From NCBI RefSeq assembly GCF_002002735.1, contig NZ_MUNY01000067.1, positions 1 to 45,321 of the forward strand: 45,321 bases of DNA. The letters are read 5' to 3'. Shown piece after piece: positions 32,411 through 40,258 of this stretch; the stretch's first letter is position 1; every line of letters starts with the position of its first letter. The notes beneath the pieces are model-generated. The model saw only the letters and a program-made list of their open reading frames with translations, was not told the DNA's origin and did not search any database. The stretch is from Algoriphagus sp. A40. Its GTDB lineage: Bacteria > Bacteroidota > Bacteroidia > Cytophagales > Cyclobacteriaceae. Both the position numbers and the translations under genes were made by a program.

Positions 32411-33130
32411 TTATATAAAAAAACTCTCTAAAATATCTCCAACATAGTAAGCAACCACCGCGGCCAAAAGTCCCAATGCAACGGTTTCAGAAATGCTGCG
32501 AAGTGCTGAGGTTTGGTTTACAATTCCCTTGAGCCAACCCACAATTAGGAATGCAAGTCCGGTTAGAATACTGGTCCAAAGAAAAATATTGAGGTCTGTC
32601 GGGAAGAAAAAATCCCACAGATAGACCATCAAAGGAATGAATCCGACCAGGATAAAAGAAATTAAGGTCGCTAGTCCGATTTTGAAAGGGCTTTTGCTGT
32701 CACGCATCATTTCCAATTCGTCTTTCATCATTTCAGAAACCCAGAGATCTTTGTCTGAGCAAATATGGTCGACGATTTTAGTCAGGAGTTCTCCTTTGAA
32801 GCCTTTTCCCCGATAGATCTCCGCGATTTCTTCACGCTCAACCTCAGGCAGGTTTTCTACTTCCCAGTATTCGATTTTTTCGTGTTTGTTGAAATTGTCC
32901 CGTTCGCTTTTGGCTGAGAGATAAGCTCCAACAGACATCGAAAAGCCGTCAGCCAGCAAATTTGCAAAACCCAAAATAATCAGGATTCCTGGATCAAGAT
33001 TGGCTCCAAAGCCACCTGCAACGACGGCAAAAGTCGTCACTGCACCATCAATTCCCCCATAGACAAACTCCCGGAGGTATTCCTGAAGCTTTCCGAATCG
33101 GGTTTTTACTAAATGGATATTACCTTCCAT
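32411..33130 (-). CDS. VIT1/CCC1-family Fe2+/Mn2+ transporter
   Basis: A 239-residue membrane protein. The N-terminal FVYGGIDGAVTTFAVVAGGFGA helix and the second helix GFANLLADGFSMSVGAYLSAKSE are signatures of this family. An acidic cytoplasmic segment (about 80-135, rich in Glu) forms the metal-binding domain, and three more helices follow. It exports or stores Fe2+ or Mn2+ by proton exchange. It lies 3 bases after the dipeptidase gene. Confidence 0.9.
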   Translation of the reverse strand: MEGNIHLVKTRFGKLQEYLREFVYGGIDGAVTTFAVVAGGFGANLDPGILIILGFANLLADGFSMSVGAYLSAKSERDNFNKHEKIEYWEVENLPEVEREEIAEIYRGKGFKGELLTKIVDHICSDKDLWVSEMMKDELEMMRDSKSPFKIGLATLISFILVGFIPLMVYLWDFFFPTDLNIFLWTSILTGLAFLIVGWLKGIVNQTSALRSISETVALGLLAAVVAYYVGDILESFFI

Positions 33131-33133
33131 GGC

Positions 33134-34297
33134 TTATTTCAAGTTCTTGAGAAAAAATTGCTTCACATTTTCCCCCATCACAGCTCTTATTTCCTCTTCA
33201 GAGAAACCGGTATTCATCAAGCCATCTACAATCAATGGAAGTCCGGTGATATCAAAAGGTACAGCAACCGAACCGTCGTAATCTGAGCCCAAAGCCACAT
33301 ACTGAACTCCCACCAGGTCTCGGACATGCTTGATGCTAGCAATGATATTGGGCAATTCAGGTGTGCCGACTGCCATGTCAAAAAAGGCAATCCCAATGAT
33401 ACCCCCATTTGCGGCTATTTTTTGAATCTGCGCATCGCTGAGGTTACGTTGAGAGTCCAAGACAGCCCGGACTCCTGTATGAGAAATGATCACTGGCTCG
33501 GAGGTGATGGCTAAGACATCGTCCACGATAGCGGGAGAGGAGTGAGCCAAATCGACGAAAATTCCGAGTTCGTTCATTCGTTTCACTGCGGTCTTACCGA
33601 ATTCAGTTAGACCTGCTAAGTTTTCTCCATGGGCAGATCCTCCGAATTCATTGTCGAAAAAATGGGTCGGGCCGATCATCCGTACTCCTGCGGAGTAGAC
33701 TACGTCGAGGTTTTCGATGTTCCCTTCCAAAGCATGCCCTCCTTCTATTCCCAACATTGCCCCAATTACCTCCTGATCTGATTTTCTTGCCTCAATCAGG
33801 TTTTCCAAATCAGCTTTTGATTTTATAAAAATTGCTTTTTCACCTTCATTTTCAACAAATTCTGCCAAGGCTTCCGACTGGGAAAGTGTCCGGTTGACCA
33901 AGCTAAACCAATTCCAGGGACCTTCCCCTTTTGCAATCGTAAGCGGTGTGATATTGTCAAAGGCATCTTCACTGTTGCTTTGCATATTTTGTCCAGCCGG
34001 AGATTTGGATACGATGGTGAACATTTCGAGCGCAACATTCGCCTCTCTCATTCTTGGGAAGTCCACATGGCCTTGCTCACCTCGTTTATTGAGATTTCTT
34101 CCCCAAAGTAAGGCGTCGCAGTGAAGGTCTGCGATAAAATCCAATCTATCATAAAGAGCCTGTGCTTCCTGAGAAACCTGATACGGTCCAAGAGCTTTGA
34201 CCGGATTTCGTTCGGATTCGATGTATCGTGGGACAGTGTTGATCCCGATTAGATAGATTACAAAGAGGATTCCAAGAAACAGGAGAAACTTTTTCAT
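33134..34297 (-). CDS. Membrane-anchored M19 family dipeptidase
   Basis: A zinc dipeptidase of 387 residues tethered by an N-terminal helix (FLLFLGILFVIYLIGI). The metal ligands are His and Asp in FIADLHCDALLWGR, Glu in GIEGGHALEG, and His residues in FVDLAHSS and VIISHTGVRA, followed by GSDYDG. It faces the periplasm and probably hydrolyses dipeptides, perhaps D-amino-acid-containing ones. It is the first gene of a three-gene operon with an unrelated metal transporter. Confidence 0.9.
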   Translation of the reverse strand: MKKFLLFLGILFVIYLIGINTVPRYIESERNPVKALGPYQVSQEAQALYDRLDFIADLHCDALLWGRNLNKRGEQGHVDFPRMREANVALEMFTIVSKSPAGQNMQSNSEDAFDNITPLTIAKGEGPWNWFSLVNRTLSQSEALAEFVENEGEKAIFIKSKADLENLIEARKSDQEVIGAMLGIEGGHALEGNIENLDVVYSAGVRMIGPTHFFDNEFGGSAHGENLAGLTEFGKTAVKRMNELGIFVDLAHSSPAIVDDVLAITSEPVIISHTGVRAVLDSQRNLSDAQIQKIAANGGIIGIAFFDMAVGTPELPNIIASIKHVRDLVGVQYVALGSDYDGSVAVPFDITGLPLIVDGLMNTGFSEEEIRAVMGENVKQFFLKNLK

Positions 34298-34406
34298 CAG
34301 TTGGGGTTTTGTTACAAGTTAAAAGGAAAACAGGAATCAGGAATAGGTAATTCAGGATAGGGAGATTGGTAATTGAAAAAAAATCCAAAAATTTTTTATT
34401 GAGATT

Positions 34407-34436
34407 TTGATTCTTTGTTTGATTTTGATAGGTTTA
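34407..34436 (+). promoter_or_regulatory. Promoter-like sequence of the candidate small RNA
   Basis: TTG (34407-34409), a 19-base spacer and TAGGTTTA (34429-34436, 7 of 8 to TAnnTTTG) fit the Bacteroidota promoter pattern and would start a transcript near 34442. Confidence 0.4.
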
Positions 34437-34441
34437 AGAAA

Positions 34442-34556
34442 CTTTTGCAAACAGAAATATCGATTAACCTAGCACTTTGCCAAAGTTTATATGGTTTTAA
34501 TCCATTGACAATAAACCCTGACCGGGAGCCTAGATTCTAAAAGGCTCCCTTTTTTT
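34442..34556 (+). ncRNA. Candidate small RNA of about 115 nt
   Basis: The stretch runs from a predicted start to a strong terminator with no protein gene on the same strand on either side. It contains a palindrome ACTTTG-C-CAAAGT (34474-34486), GGTTT/AAACC words that could pair, and a 5-codon frame (MVLIH). It matches no RNA family that I can identify. Its ends are predictions. Confidence 0.4.
34524..34556 (+). terminator. Orphan + strand terminator
   Basis: GGGAGCC (34524-34530) and GGCTCCC (34543-34549) form a GC-rich 7-bp stem with a 12-base loop, followed by a run of T up to 34556. The flanking genes are on the opposite strand. Confidence 0.85.
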
Positions 34557-34731
34557 ATGTGGATTTTTAGCTATGTTTTGAGAAAAGTCAAAAAATCGGT
34601 TTAAAAATCGGTAAGTTTTGATTTGATTTTTGTCAAAAATCGAAAAATAGGTTCTTGGAATTTGGGTAAAAGCTTTTTTGGCTGATTTTGTTTTAGGACT
34701 CAGATTTGGAAAAAGCATTAGGAAAATTTTG

Positions 34732-34767
34732 TCTACCTGCCTTTTTTCAAAGGATTATTTAGGTAGA
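34732..34767 (-). terminator. Hairpin downstream of the glycosyltransferase
   Basis: On the - strand TCTACCT pairs with AGGTAGA, with an inner CCTTT/AAAGG stem. An AAAATTTT stretch follows. It lies about 115 bases beyond the glycosyltransferase stop and may end that transcript. Confidence 0.4.
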
Positions 34768-34882
34768 TTCAATCTTCATATACAACCGAAGAAAAGGTGA
34801 AGCTATTTGAGATGTCGGTGTTTATTGGTGGGTATTTGCAATTCAGCACTGGAAAAGTGCCACAAGCATAGTTGTTGAACTA

Positions 34883-35905
34883 TCAGAAATCCAAGAAAAG
34901 AGCCTGCAAAAGTTTTTTTCTTCGTCTTTCGAAACTGAAATGCTTCGAAACCTGCTGGGATGATCTTTCTCTTAAAGTTGGGAGGTCTAGAGTGGAAATG
35001 AGAGTTTCGAGTAGATCAAGATCCTTAATTCGTAGGATCAGCTGGGAATTTCCAATAATCTCCGGAATCGCCCCCACTGCCGAACCGATTGGTACGCAAC
35101 CACAGGCCATTGCTTCACCCAGGGCATTGGGGAAGCCCTCAGATGTGGAGAGTTGGAGGTAAAATTGGTGGGAATTGTATACTTCCCGAAGTTCTGTCGG
35201 ATTCATTTTTCCCAAAACCCGAATGTTTGGATTAGGGGAACTATATGCAGCGTCACCCACCAGGGTAAAGTTCCAGTTAGGGTGTTTTTTAGCTAATTTT
35301 CCGATTAAATCGTAGCCTTTGACGATGGCCCGAGATGGGTTGGAAGTGCCGGTGGCAACTGAAATAAAGCTGAATGGATTTCGCGCTTTTCCCATATCCT
35401 TCCAAAAATCAGTATCAAAACCGTTTGGAATAACTTGAATCGGTGTTTTCAAATCGGGAATCAGGTTCAAAAGTCCTTGCTTAGGATTGATTTTGGGGTC
35501 ATAGGTATAATTCTGCTTGACCAAGGCCTCGGCGACTGGAAGAATCAAACTGCAGTTTTTGAAGGAGTACACTGTGGCCATTCGAAGCCATTTTTTACGA
35601 AAATTACCATAGCCGATCTCCGGCATATTGATGCAATCCGTTCCTCCGGCCTGGATGGTGCATTTTTTTCCGAATACTTTTCCAAACCAAACCGGCAGGA
35701 CACTATGGTAACCTCCGAAAAAGCAGAGGTATTGGCTGGTACGGGGCAGGAACCAAAGGAGTTGAAAAAACTGGAGGATGAAGAAGAAAGGAAGCTGGAC
35801 CGGACTTTGGGTAAATTCCAAAGGCTTGACTTCTGACCTTGGTTGGATCATTTCCAGATCTCTGTCGATAAAAGCCGTCCGGACTGGAAACGTGTAGATG
35901 ATCAT
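34883..35905 (-). CDS. Family 4-type (GT-B) glycosyltransferase
   Basis: A retaining GT-B glycosyltransferase of 340 residues. The N-terminal half has hydrophobic segments (LPFFFILQFFQLLWFLP) and CTIQAGGTDCINMPEIGYG. The C-terminal donor-binding half has VIPNGFD, FTLVGDAAY and STSEGFPNALGEAMACGCVPIGSAVGAIPEII, which holds the E-x7-E motif. It probably builds a surface polysaccharide or glycolipid. It is isolated from any other sugar-assembly gene in the window. Confidence 0.85.
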   Translation of the reverse strand: MIIYTFPVRTAFIDRDLEMIQPRSEVKPLEFTQSPVQLPFFFILQFFQLLWFLPRTSQYLCFFGGYHSVLPVWFGKVFGKKCTIQAGGTDCINMPEIGYGNFRKKWLRMATVYSFKNCSLILPVAEALVKQNYTYDPKINPKQGLLNLIPDLKTPIQVIPNGFDTDFWKDMGKARNPFSFISVATGTSNPSRAIVKGYDLIGKLAKKHPNWNFTLVGDAAYSSPNPNIRVLGKMNPTELREVYNSHQFYLQLSTSEGFPNALGEAMACGCVPIGSAVGAIPEIIGNSQLILRIKDLDLLETLISTLDLPTLRERSSQQVSKHFSFERRRKKLLQALFLDF

Positions 35906-35994
35906 GAGCTAAAAATAGCAAACGACAGAAGGATTTCTCAATGGAGGCACAAAATTGAGTGTGACATATGTAGTCATTTCAGCATCCAGGTGGT

Positions 35995-37110
35995 TTACCT
36001 GATCATTTCCTGAATGACCGGCCCGGCAGTTGCATCCGGATATTCTATTTCCAATAAGCTGAAAATAGTGCGTGCTAACATAGATGAATACCATTGACCC
36101 TTGGCCTTCATTTCGCCACTCGCAGGAGTATCAGGACCGATAGCCATCATCCAAACTTGACCAGCGTCGGCATATTCGTCCCCGTGATCCTTCCAGGTCA
36201 CTTTACCAGTGCCTCTTCCGTGATCAGTGGTGATGATCAGGGTTGTTTTGTCTTTGTATTGGGGATCGGACTGGAGTGTTTCCCAGATTTCCCGGATGAA
36301 TTTGTCGGTTTGCCTGGCGGAAAAAAGGTATTCGTCATAGTTTCCGCTGTGGGCCCAACTGTCAGTTTCTCCATAGGAAATGTAAAGTACTTTCGGTTTG
36401 TGCTTCTTCAATGCCTCCATCGCAAAGTGATGAGTGAAAGCGTCGAATCGCCCGGAATTGGATTTTCCGCGGATTTCGCCAAGCAGCTGATTGAGCAAAA
36501 TCTCCCCCTCAGTCAGGTCAGCTCCGGTAACTTTCTCCCGACCGGCATTGACAGGAACTTTGCTTCGCTCCTCGTTAATGATAAATGGGAACGCGTCCCA
36601 GCCGGCAAATGCCATCACTTTTCCCTGATAATCAGGCGTCTGATTCAGATATTCCAAAAAGGTGACGTTTGGATTGTTGACCTTCCTATTGTGGTTAATC
36701 CGCTCATCATCTGCTTTACCGGTCAGGATTTCATTGTATCCAGGGTAAGAAAACCACATGGTATTGCTGTTGTTTACCAAATTCCCATAGGCTCTGTTGC
36801 CGTAGAGTTGACCTTGTGAGGCCAAGGTACTCCAGACAAAAGGTAACAGCATTTTCCTCCGCTCCAGTTGACTGGGGTGCCAAAAGTCCGCAAGAAGTGA
36901 ACCCGGTTCTTTGACCATACCCGTGTCATCGACCAGGAGGGAATCTGCCCCTTTGAAAACTTCCTGCCAGCGCATCCCATCCAACGTGATCAGTACAATG
37001 TTCTCGGTTTTATGAGTTTGGGAAAAGCTATTTGGAATTCCAAATGCGAAAAGAAAGCAAATGGAAAACAAGGACAGGATGGTCTTGGGCTCAGGGAATT
37101 TCAGGGGCAT
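35995..37110 (-). CDS. Exported alkaline-phosphatase-superfamily hydrolase
   Basis: A 371-residue metal-dependent phosphatase or phosphodiesterase. The Sec signal (ILSLFSICFLFAFGIPNSFSQ) precedes the core. Metal-binding stretches are LITLDGMRWQEVF, GETDSWAHSGNYDEYL and IITTDHGRGTG. The nucleophile region is WFSYPGYNEILTG. ATG at 37110 (MPLKFPEP) is preferred over an in-frame TTG at 37128. The substrate is not evident. It lies 89 bases upstream of the glycosyltransferase gene on the same strand. Confidence 0.82.
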   Translation of the reverse strand: MPLKFPEPKTILSLFSICFLFAFGIPNSFSQTHKTENIVLITLDGMRWQEVFKGADSLLVDDTGMVKEPGSLLADFWHPSQLERRKMLLPFVWSTLASQGQLYGNRAYGNLVNNSNTMWFSYPGYNEILTGKADDERINHNRKVNNPNVTFLEYLNQTPDYQGKVMAFAGWDAFPFIINEERSKVPVNAGREKVTGADLTEGEILLNQLLGEIRGKSNSGRFDAFTHHFAMEALKKHKPKVLYISYGETDSWAHSGNYDEYLFSARQTDKFIREIWETLQSDPQYKDKTTLIITTDHGRGTGKVTWKDHGDEYADAGQVWMMAIGPDTPASGEMKAKGQWYSSMLARTIFSLLEIEYPDATAGPVIQEMIR

Positions 37111-37255
37111 TTTTCGGCGATTTATCAAGTCTACTACTGGATTGGCATTTTAAAAGGACTAGTGAAAACTTGGATTTTAGAACGAAGCCAAGAAATTTGC
37201 TGGAAGAATTAACCGCAGAAAAGGAAAACAGAAGTGCTCTCCTCAGTGACGGAAT

Positions 37256-37291
37256 AAAAAAAGGATCAAAAGATGAGCTCCTTTGATCCTT
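37256..37291 (-). terminator. Terminator downstream of leuS
   Basis: On the - strand AAGGATCAAA and TTTGATCCTT form a 10-bp stem, followed by a run of seven T (complement of 37256-37262). It begins 22 bases past the leuS stop. Confidence 0.85.
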
Positions 37292-37312
37292 TGCGATTAA
37301 AGTGGGATGGTT

Positions 37313-40087
37313 TTACACCACCAAATTCACAATCTTACCCGGTACGATAATCACTTTTTTAGGGGCCTTGCCTTCCAGCCATTTTTGAACATGGGAGTCT
37401 TCCAAAGCTGCTTTTTCGATTTCCGCAACGCTGAGTGAAAGTGGAAGGTCCAACTTTGCCCGCATCTTGCCATTGATCATGACAGGATATTCAAAGTTGC
37501 TTTCGACTAGGTATTCTTCTTTGAATTCAGGAAATGCAACAGTTGTGATTGAATTGGTATGCCCCAAAAGTGCCCAGAGTTCCTCGGCGATATGCGGTGC
37601 GTAAGGAGAGACCAAAATCGCCAAGGATTCCAAAACCTCTTTCTTGTTACATTTCAAAGCGGTCAGCTCATTCACACAGATCATAAAGCTGGACACTGAA
37701 GTGTTGAAGGAATGATTGGCCATGTCTTCTTCCATCTTTTTGATGGCCTTGTGTAGGGCTTTCATTTCTTCTTTACTCGCTTTCTCATCCGAAACTGCAA
37801 ATTCTCCCGCAGGTGTATGATAGAGATTCCAAAGCTTTCTCAGGAACTTAAATACCCCGTCAATCCCGTTGGTATTCCAAGGCTTGAACTGCTCCAAAGG
37901 ACCGAGGAACATTTCGTATAGTCTCAGTGTGTCCGCTCCGTAGCGGTGGATGATGTCGTCTGGGTTGACCACGTTGTACTTGGACTTGGACATCTTTTCC
38001 ACTTCAGAGCCGCAGTGGTATTTGCCGTCTTCCAGGATAAATTCCGCATTAGCCAGATCTGGTCTCCAAGCTTTGAACTTGTCGAGATTCAACTGATCGT
38101 TATGGACAATATTTACATCCACGTGCATCGCGGAGGTGTCGTATTGATCTTTCAGACCATAGGAAACAAAGGTATTGGTGCCTTTTTGACGATACACAAA
38201 ATTTGACCTTCCTTGAATCATTCCTTGGTTGATCATTTTTTGGAAAGGCTCGTCGATGTGCACAGCTCCGATATCGTGCAAGAATTTGGTCCAGAATCGG
38301 GAATACAACAGGTGTCCAGTCGCATGCTCTGAACCCCCTATATATAAGTCCACAGCACCCCAATAATCGGTTTTGGCTTTGTCTGCGAAAACCGAATCAT
38401 TTTTCGGATCCATATATCGGAAAAAATACCAGCTCGATCCTGCCCAGCCCGGCATGGTGGACATCTCCAATGGAAATTCCCCCTCAGCGGTTTTGTAAGT
38501 CCAGTTTTTTGCGCGGCCAAGCGGAGGTTCCCCATCCTCAGTTGGCAAGTATTTATCGACTTCTGGCAATACGAGCGGAAGGTCTTTTTCTTCTATAAGA
38601 TAGGGAAGTCCGTCCTTGAAATATACGGGAAGAGGTTCGCCCCAATAGCGCTGACGCGTGAAGATTGCATCCCGCATCCGATACTGGATCTTGCCCTTTC
38701 CGATGCCTTTTTCTTCCAAGAAAGCAACACACTTTTCCATGGCCTCTTTCATGTAAAGTCCGGAAATCATGCCTGAATTGATGATCAAGCCACCTTTTCC
38801 GGGGAAAGAACCATTTTCCATCGAACCGTCGATGACTTGTCGGATTTCCAAACCGAAGTGTTTTGCAAAATTGTAATCCCGCTCGTCGTGCGCAGGTACA
38901 GCCATGACAGCGCCCGTTCCATACCCTGCCAAGACGTAGTCGGCGACCCAAACCTGGATTTCTTCTCCGTTGAATGGATTGATCGCATAGGAACCGGTGA
39001 AAGCTCCGGAGATCGTTTTGACATCGCTCATGCGTTCGCGCTCAGAGCGATTTTTGGCAACCTCGATATAAGCCTCGGCGGTTTCTCTCTGATCATCGGT
39101 GATTAATGCTGCAGCTAGCTCGCTTTCCGGAGCCAAAGCCAAATAAGTCACTCCGTAGATAGTGTCCACACGAGTGGTGAAGACTTTAATCTTTTGGTCA
39201 GAATCTTTTACTTGAAAAACTACATCGGCACCTATCGATTTACCGATCCAGTTGCGCTGCATTTCTTTGATCGGCTCAGACCAGTCCACTTTTTCCAATC
39301 CTTGAAGCAATCTATCTGCATAGGCTGTGATCCGCATGGACCACTGCATCATTTTCTTACGCTCTACCGGATGTCCGCCTCGCTCAGAGAAGCCGTCTTT
39401 TACTTCGTCATTAGATAGCACAGTTCCCAACGCAGCACACCAGTTGACGGTAGTTTCTGCAAGAAAGGTCAGTCGGTACTTTAGTAGCATTTCTTGTTTT
39501 TCCTTCTCTGAAAAAGCCAACCATTCTTCAGCAGTGAAAACTGGCGTGTCTTCGTCGCAGACTGCCTTCACTTGCTTATTTCCAACGGTCTCAAAGCGTG
39601 ATATCAAAGAGTCAATGGGAAGGGCTTTGTTTGCATCCAGATCGTAGTAGCTGTTGAAAAGCTGCATAAAGATCCACTGTGTCCACTTATAGTAAGCTGG
39701 ATCTGAAGTGCGGACTTCGCGGTCCCAGTCGAATGCAAAGCCGATGTTTTTGAGCTGCTCGGTATAGCGAGTAATGTTCTGCTCGGTTGTGATGGCAGGA
39801 TGCTGTCCTGTCTGGATTGCGTACTGCTCTGCGGGCAAACCAAAAGAATCGTAACCCATAGGATGAAGGACATTGAAGCCTGTGAGCATCTTGAACCGAG
39901 AGACTATGTCCGAGGCGATATACCCCAGCGGATGACCCACATGGAGACCTGCGCCGGAGGGATAAGGAAACATGTCCAGGGAATAAAACTTGGGACGATT
40001 GGGATCCACCTCCGCTTTGAAAGTCCCCTTTTCCTTCCAGTAGCCTTGCCACTTTTGCTCGATTTCCCTGAAGTTGTACTCCGCCAT
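37313..40087 (-). CDS. leuS: Leucyl-tRNA synthetase
   Basis: It charges tRNA-Leu. The 924-residue length fits a bacterial LeuRS. The HIGH motif is HVGH in PYPSGAGLHVGHPLGYIASD. The CP1 editing domain includes TTRVDTIYGVTYLALAPE and VPAHDERDYNFA. The KMSKS motif is KMSKSKYN, followed by the anticodon-binding helices and the C-terminal domain. The start at 40087 (MAEYNFREIEQKWQ) fits homologues; a -7 box at 40124-40131 overlaps the longer alternative start at 40126. Confidence 0.97.
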   Translation of the reverse strand: MAEYNFREIEQKWQGYWKEKGTFKAEVDPNRPKFYSLDMFPYPSGAGLHVGHPLGYIASDIVSRFKMLTGFNVLHPMGYDSFGLPAEQYAIQTGQHPAITTEQNITRYTEQLKNIGFAFDWDREVRTSDPAYYKWTQWIFMQLFNSYYDLDANKALPIDSLISRFETVGNKQVKAVCDEDTPVFTAEEWLAFSEKEKQEMLLKYRLTFLAETTVNWCAALGTVLSNDEVKDGFSERGGHPVERKKMMQWSMRITAYADRLLQGLEKVDWSEPIKEMQRNWIGKSIGADVVFQVKDSDQKIKVFTTRVDTIYGVTYLALAPESELAAALITDDQRETAEAYIEVAKNRSERERMSDVKTISGAFTGSYAINPFNGEEIQVWVADYVLAGYGTGAVMAVPAHDERDYNFAKHFGLEIRQVIDGSMENGSFPGKGGLIINSGMISGLYMKEAMEKCVAFLEEKGIGKGKIQYRMRDAIFTRQRYWGEPLPVYFKDGLPYLIEEKDLPLVLPEVDKYLPTEDGEPPLGRAKNWTYKTAEGEFPLEMSTMPGWAGSSWYFFRYMDPKNDSVFADKAKTDYWGAVDLYIGGSEHATGHLLYSRFWTKFLHDIGAVHIDEPFQKMINQGMIQGRSNFVYRQKGTNTFVSYGLKDQYDTSAMHVDVNIVHNDQLNLDKFKAWRPDLANAEFILEDGKYHCGSEVEKMSKSKYNVVNPDDIIHRYGADTLRLYEMFLGPLEQFKPWNTNGIDGVFKFLRKLWNLYHTPAGEFAVSDEKASKEEMKALHKAIKKMEEDMANHSFNTSVSSFMICVNELTALKCNKKEVLESLAILVSPYAPHIAEELWALLGHTNSITTVAFPEFKEEYLVESNFEYPVMINGKMRAKLDLPLSLSVAEIEKAALEDSHVQKWLEGKAPKKVIIVPGKIVNLVV

Positions 40088-40123
40088 AATTGAAATAGTA
40101 TTGATTTTTAAGCTAAACGCCTG

Positions 40124-40131
40124 CAAAAATA
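40124..40131 (-). promoter_or_regulatory. Candidate -7 promoter box for leuS
   Basis: On the - strand this reads TATTTTTG, a full match to TAnnTTTG, 36 bases before the chosen ATG. A TTG lies about 24 bases further upstream. Confidence 0.5.
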
Positions 40132-40204
40132 GAAAAATCAGGCAGGTTTGGTAACCAATTTTGCAATTCCTCCCAAATCCCGCTTTTTGCCACTGATCAA
40201 TTTT

Positions 40205-40215
40205 GTGTCAGACAC
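40205..40215. promoter_or_regulatory. Palindrome GTGTCAGACAC in the leuS/M20 divergent gap
   Basis: A perfect 11-base palindrome 43 bases upstream of the M20 gene start, in the divergent promoter region. It could be an operator, but no regulator gene is near. Confidence 0.3.
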
Positions 40216-40258
40216 TTGCGGCTTTTTTGTATTTTCCAAAACCTAACCAACCGACCTT

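Larger units (their letters stand above)
34298..34882. other. 585-base gap without a protein gene
   Basis: An AT-rich gap between the M19 gene and the glycosyltransferase gene, both on the - strand. On the + strand it holds a promoter-like TTG-N19-TAGGTTTA, a small palindrome and a strong terminator (a candidate small RNA of about 115 bases). Further on are repeated AAAAATCGG words (about 34590-34650) and a hairpin at 34732-34767. I see no tRNA and no convincing ORF. Confidence 0.7.

Noticed and set aside
34491..34508. MVLIH as an Ile/Leu/Val operon leader peptide
   Set aside because: Five codons are too few and no ilv or leu gene follows. It is kept only as a remark on the candidate RNA.
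37111..37128. TTG start for the alkaline-phosphatase-like gene
   Set aside because: The ATG at 37110 directly precedes a normal signal peptide.
38837..39106. Open frames antisense to leuS, bipA, the trp genes and others
   Set aside because: They lie fully inside strongly conserved genes on the other strand and show no family features.
40088..40126. LeuS start at 40126
   Set aside because: The extra 13 residues are not LeuRS-like and a promoter -7 box overlaps them. The ATG at 40087 is the better start.
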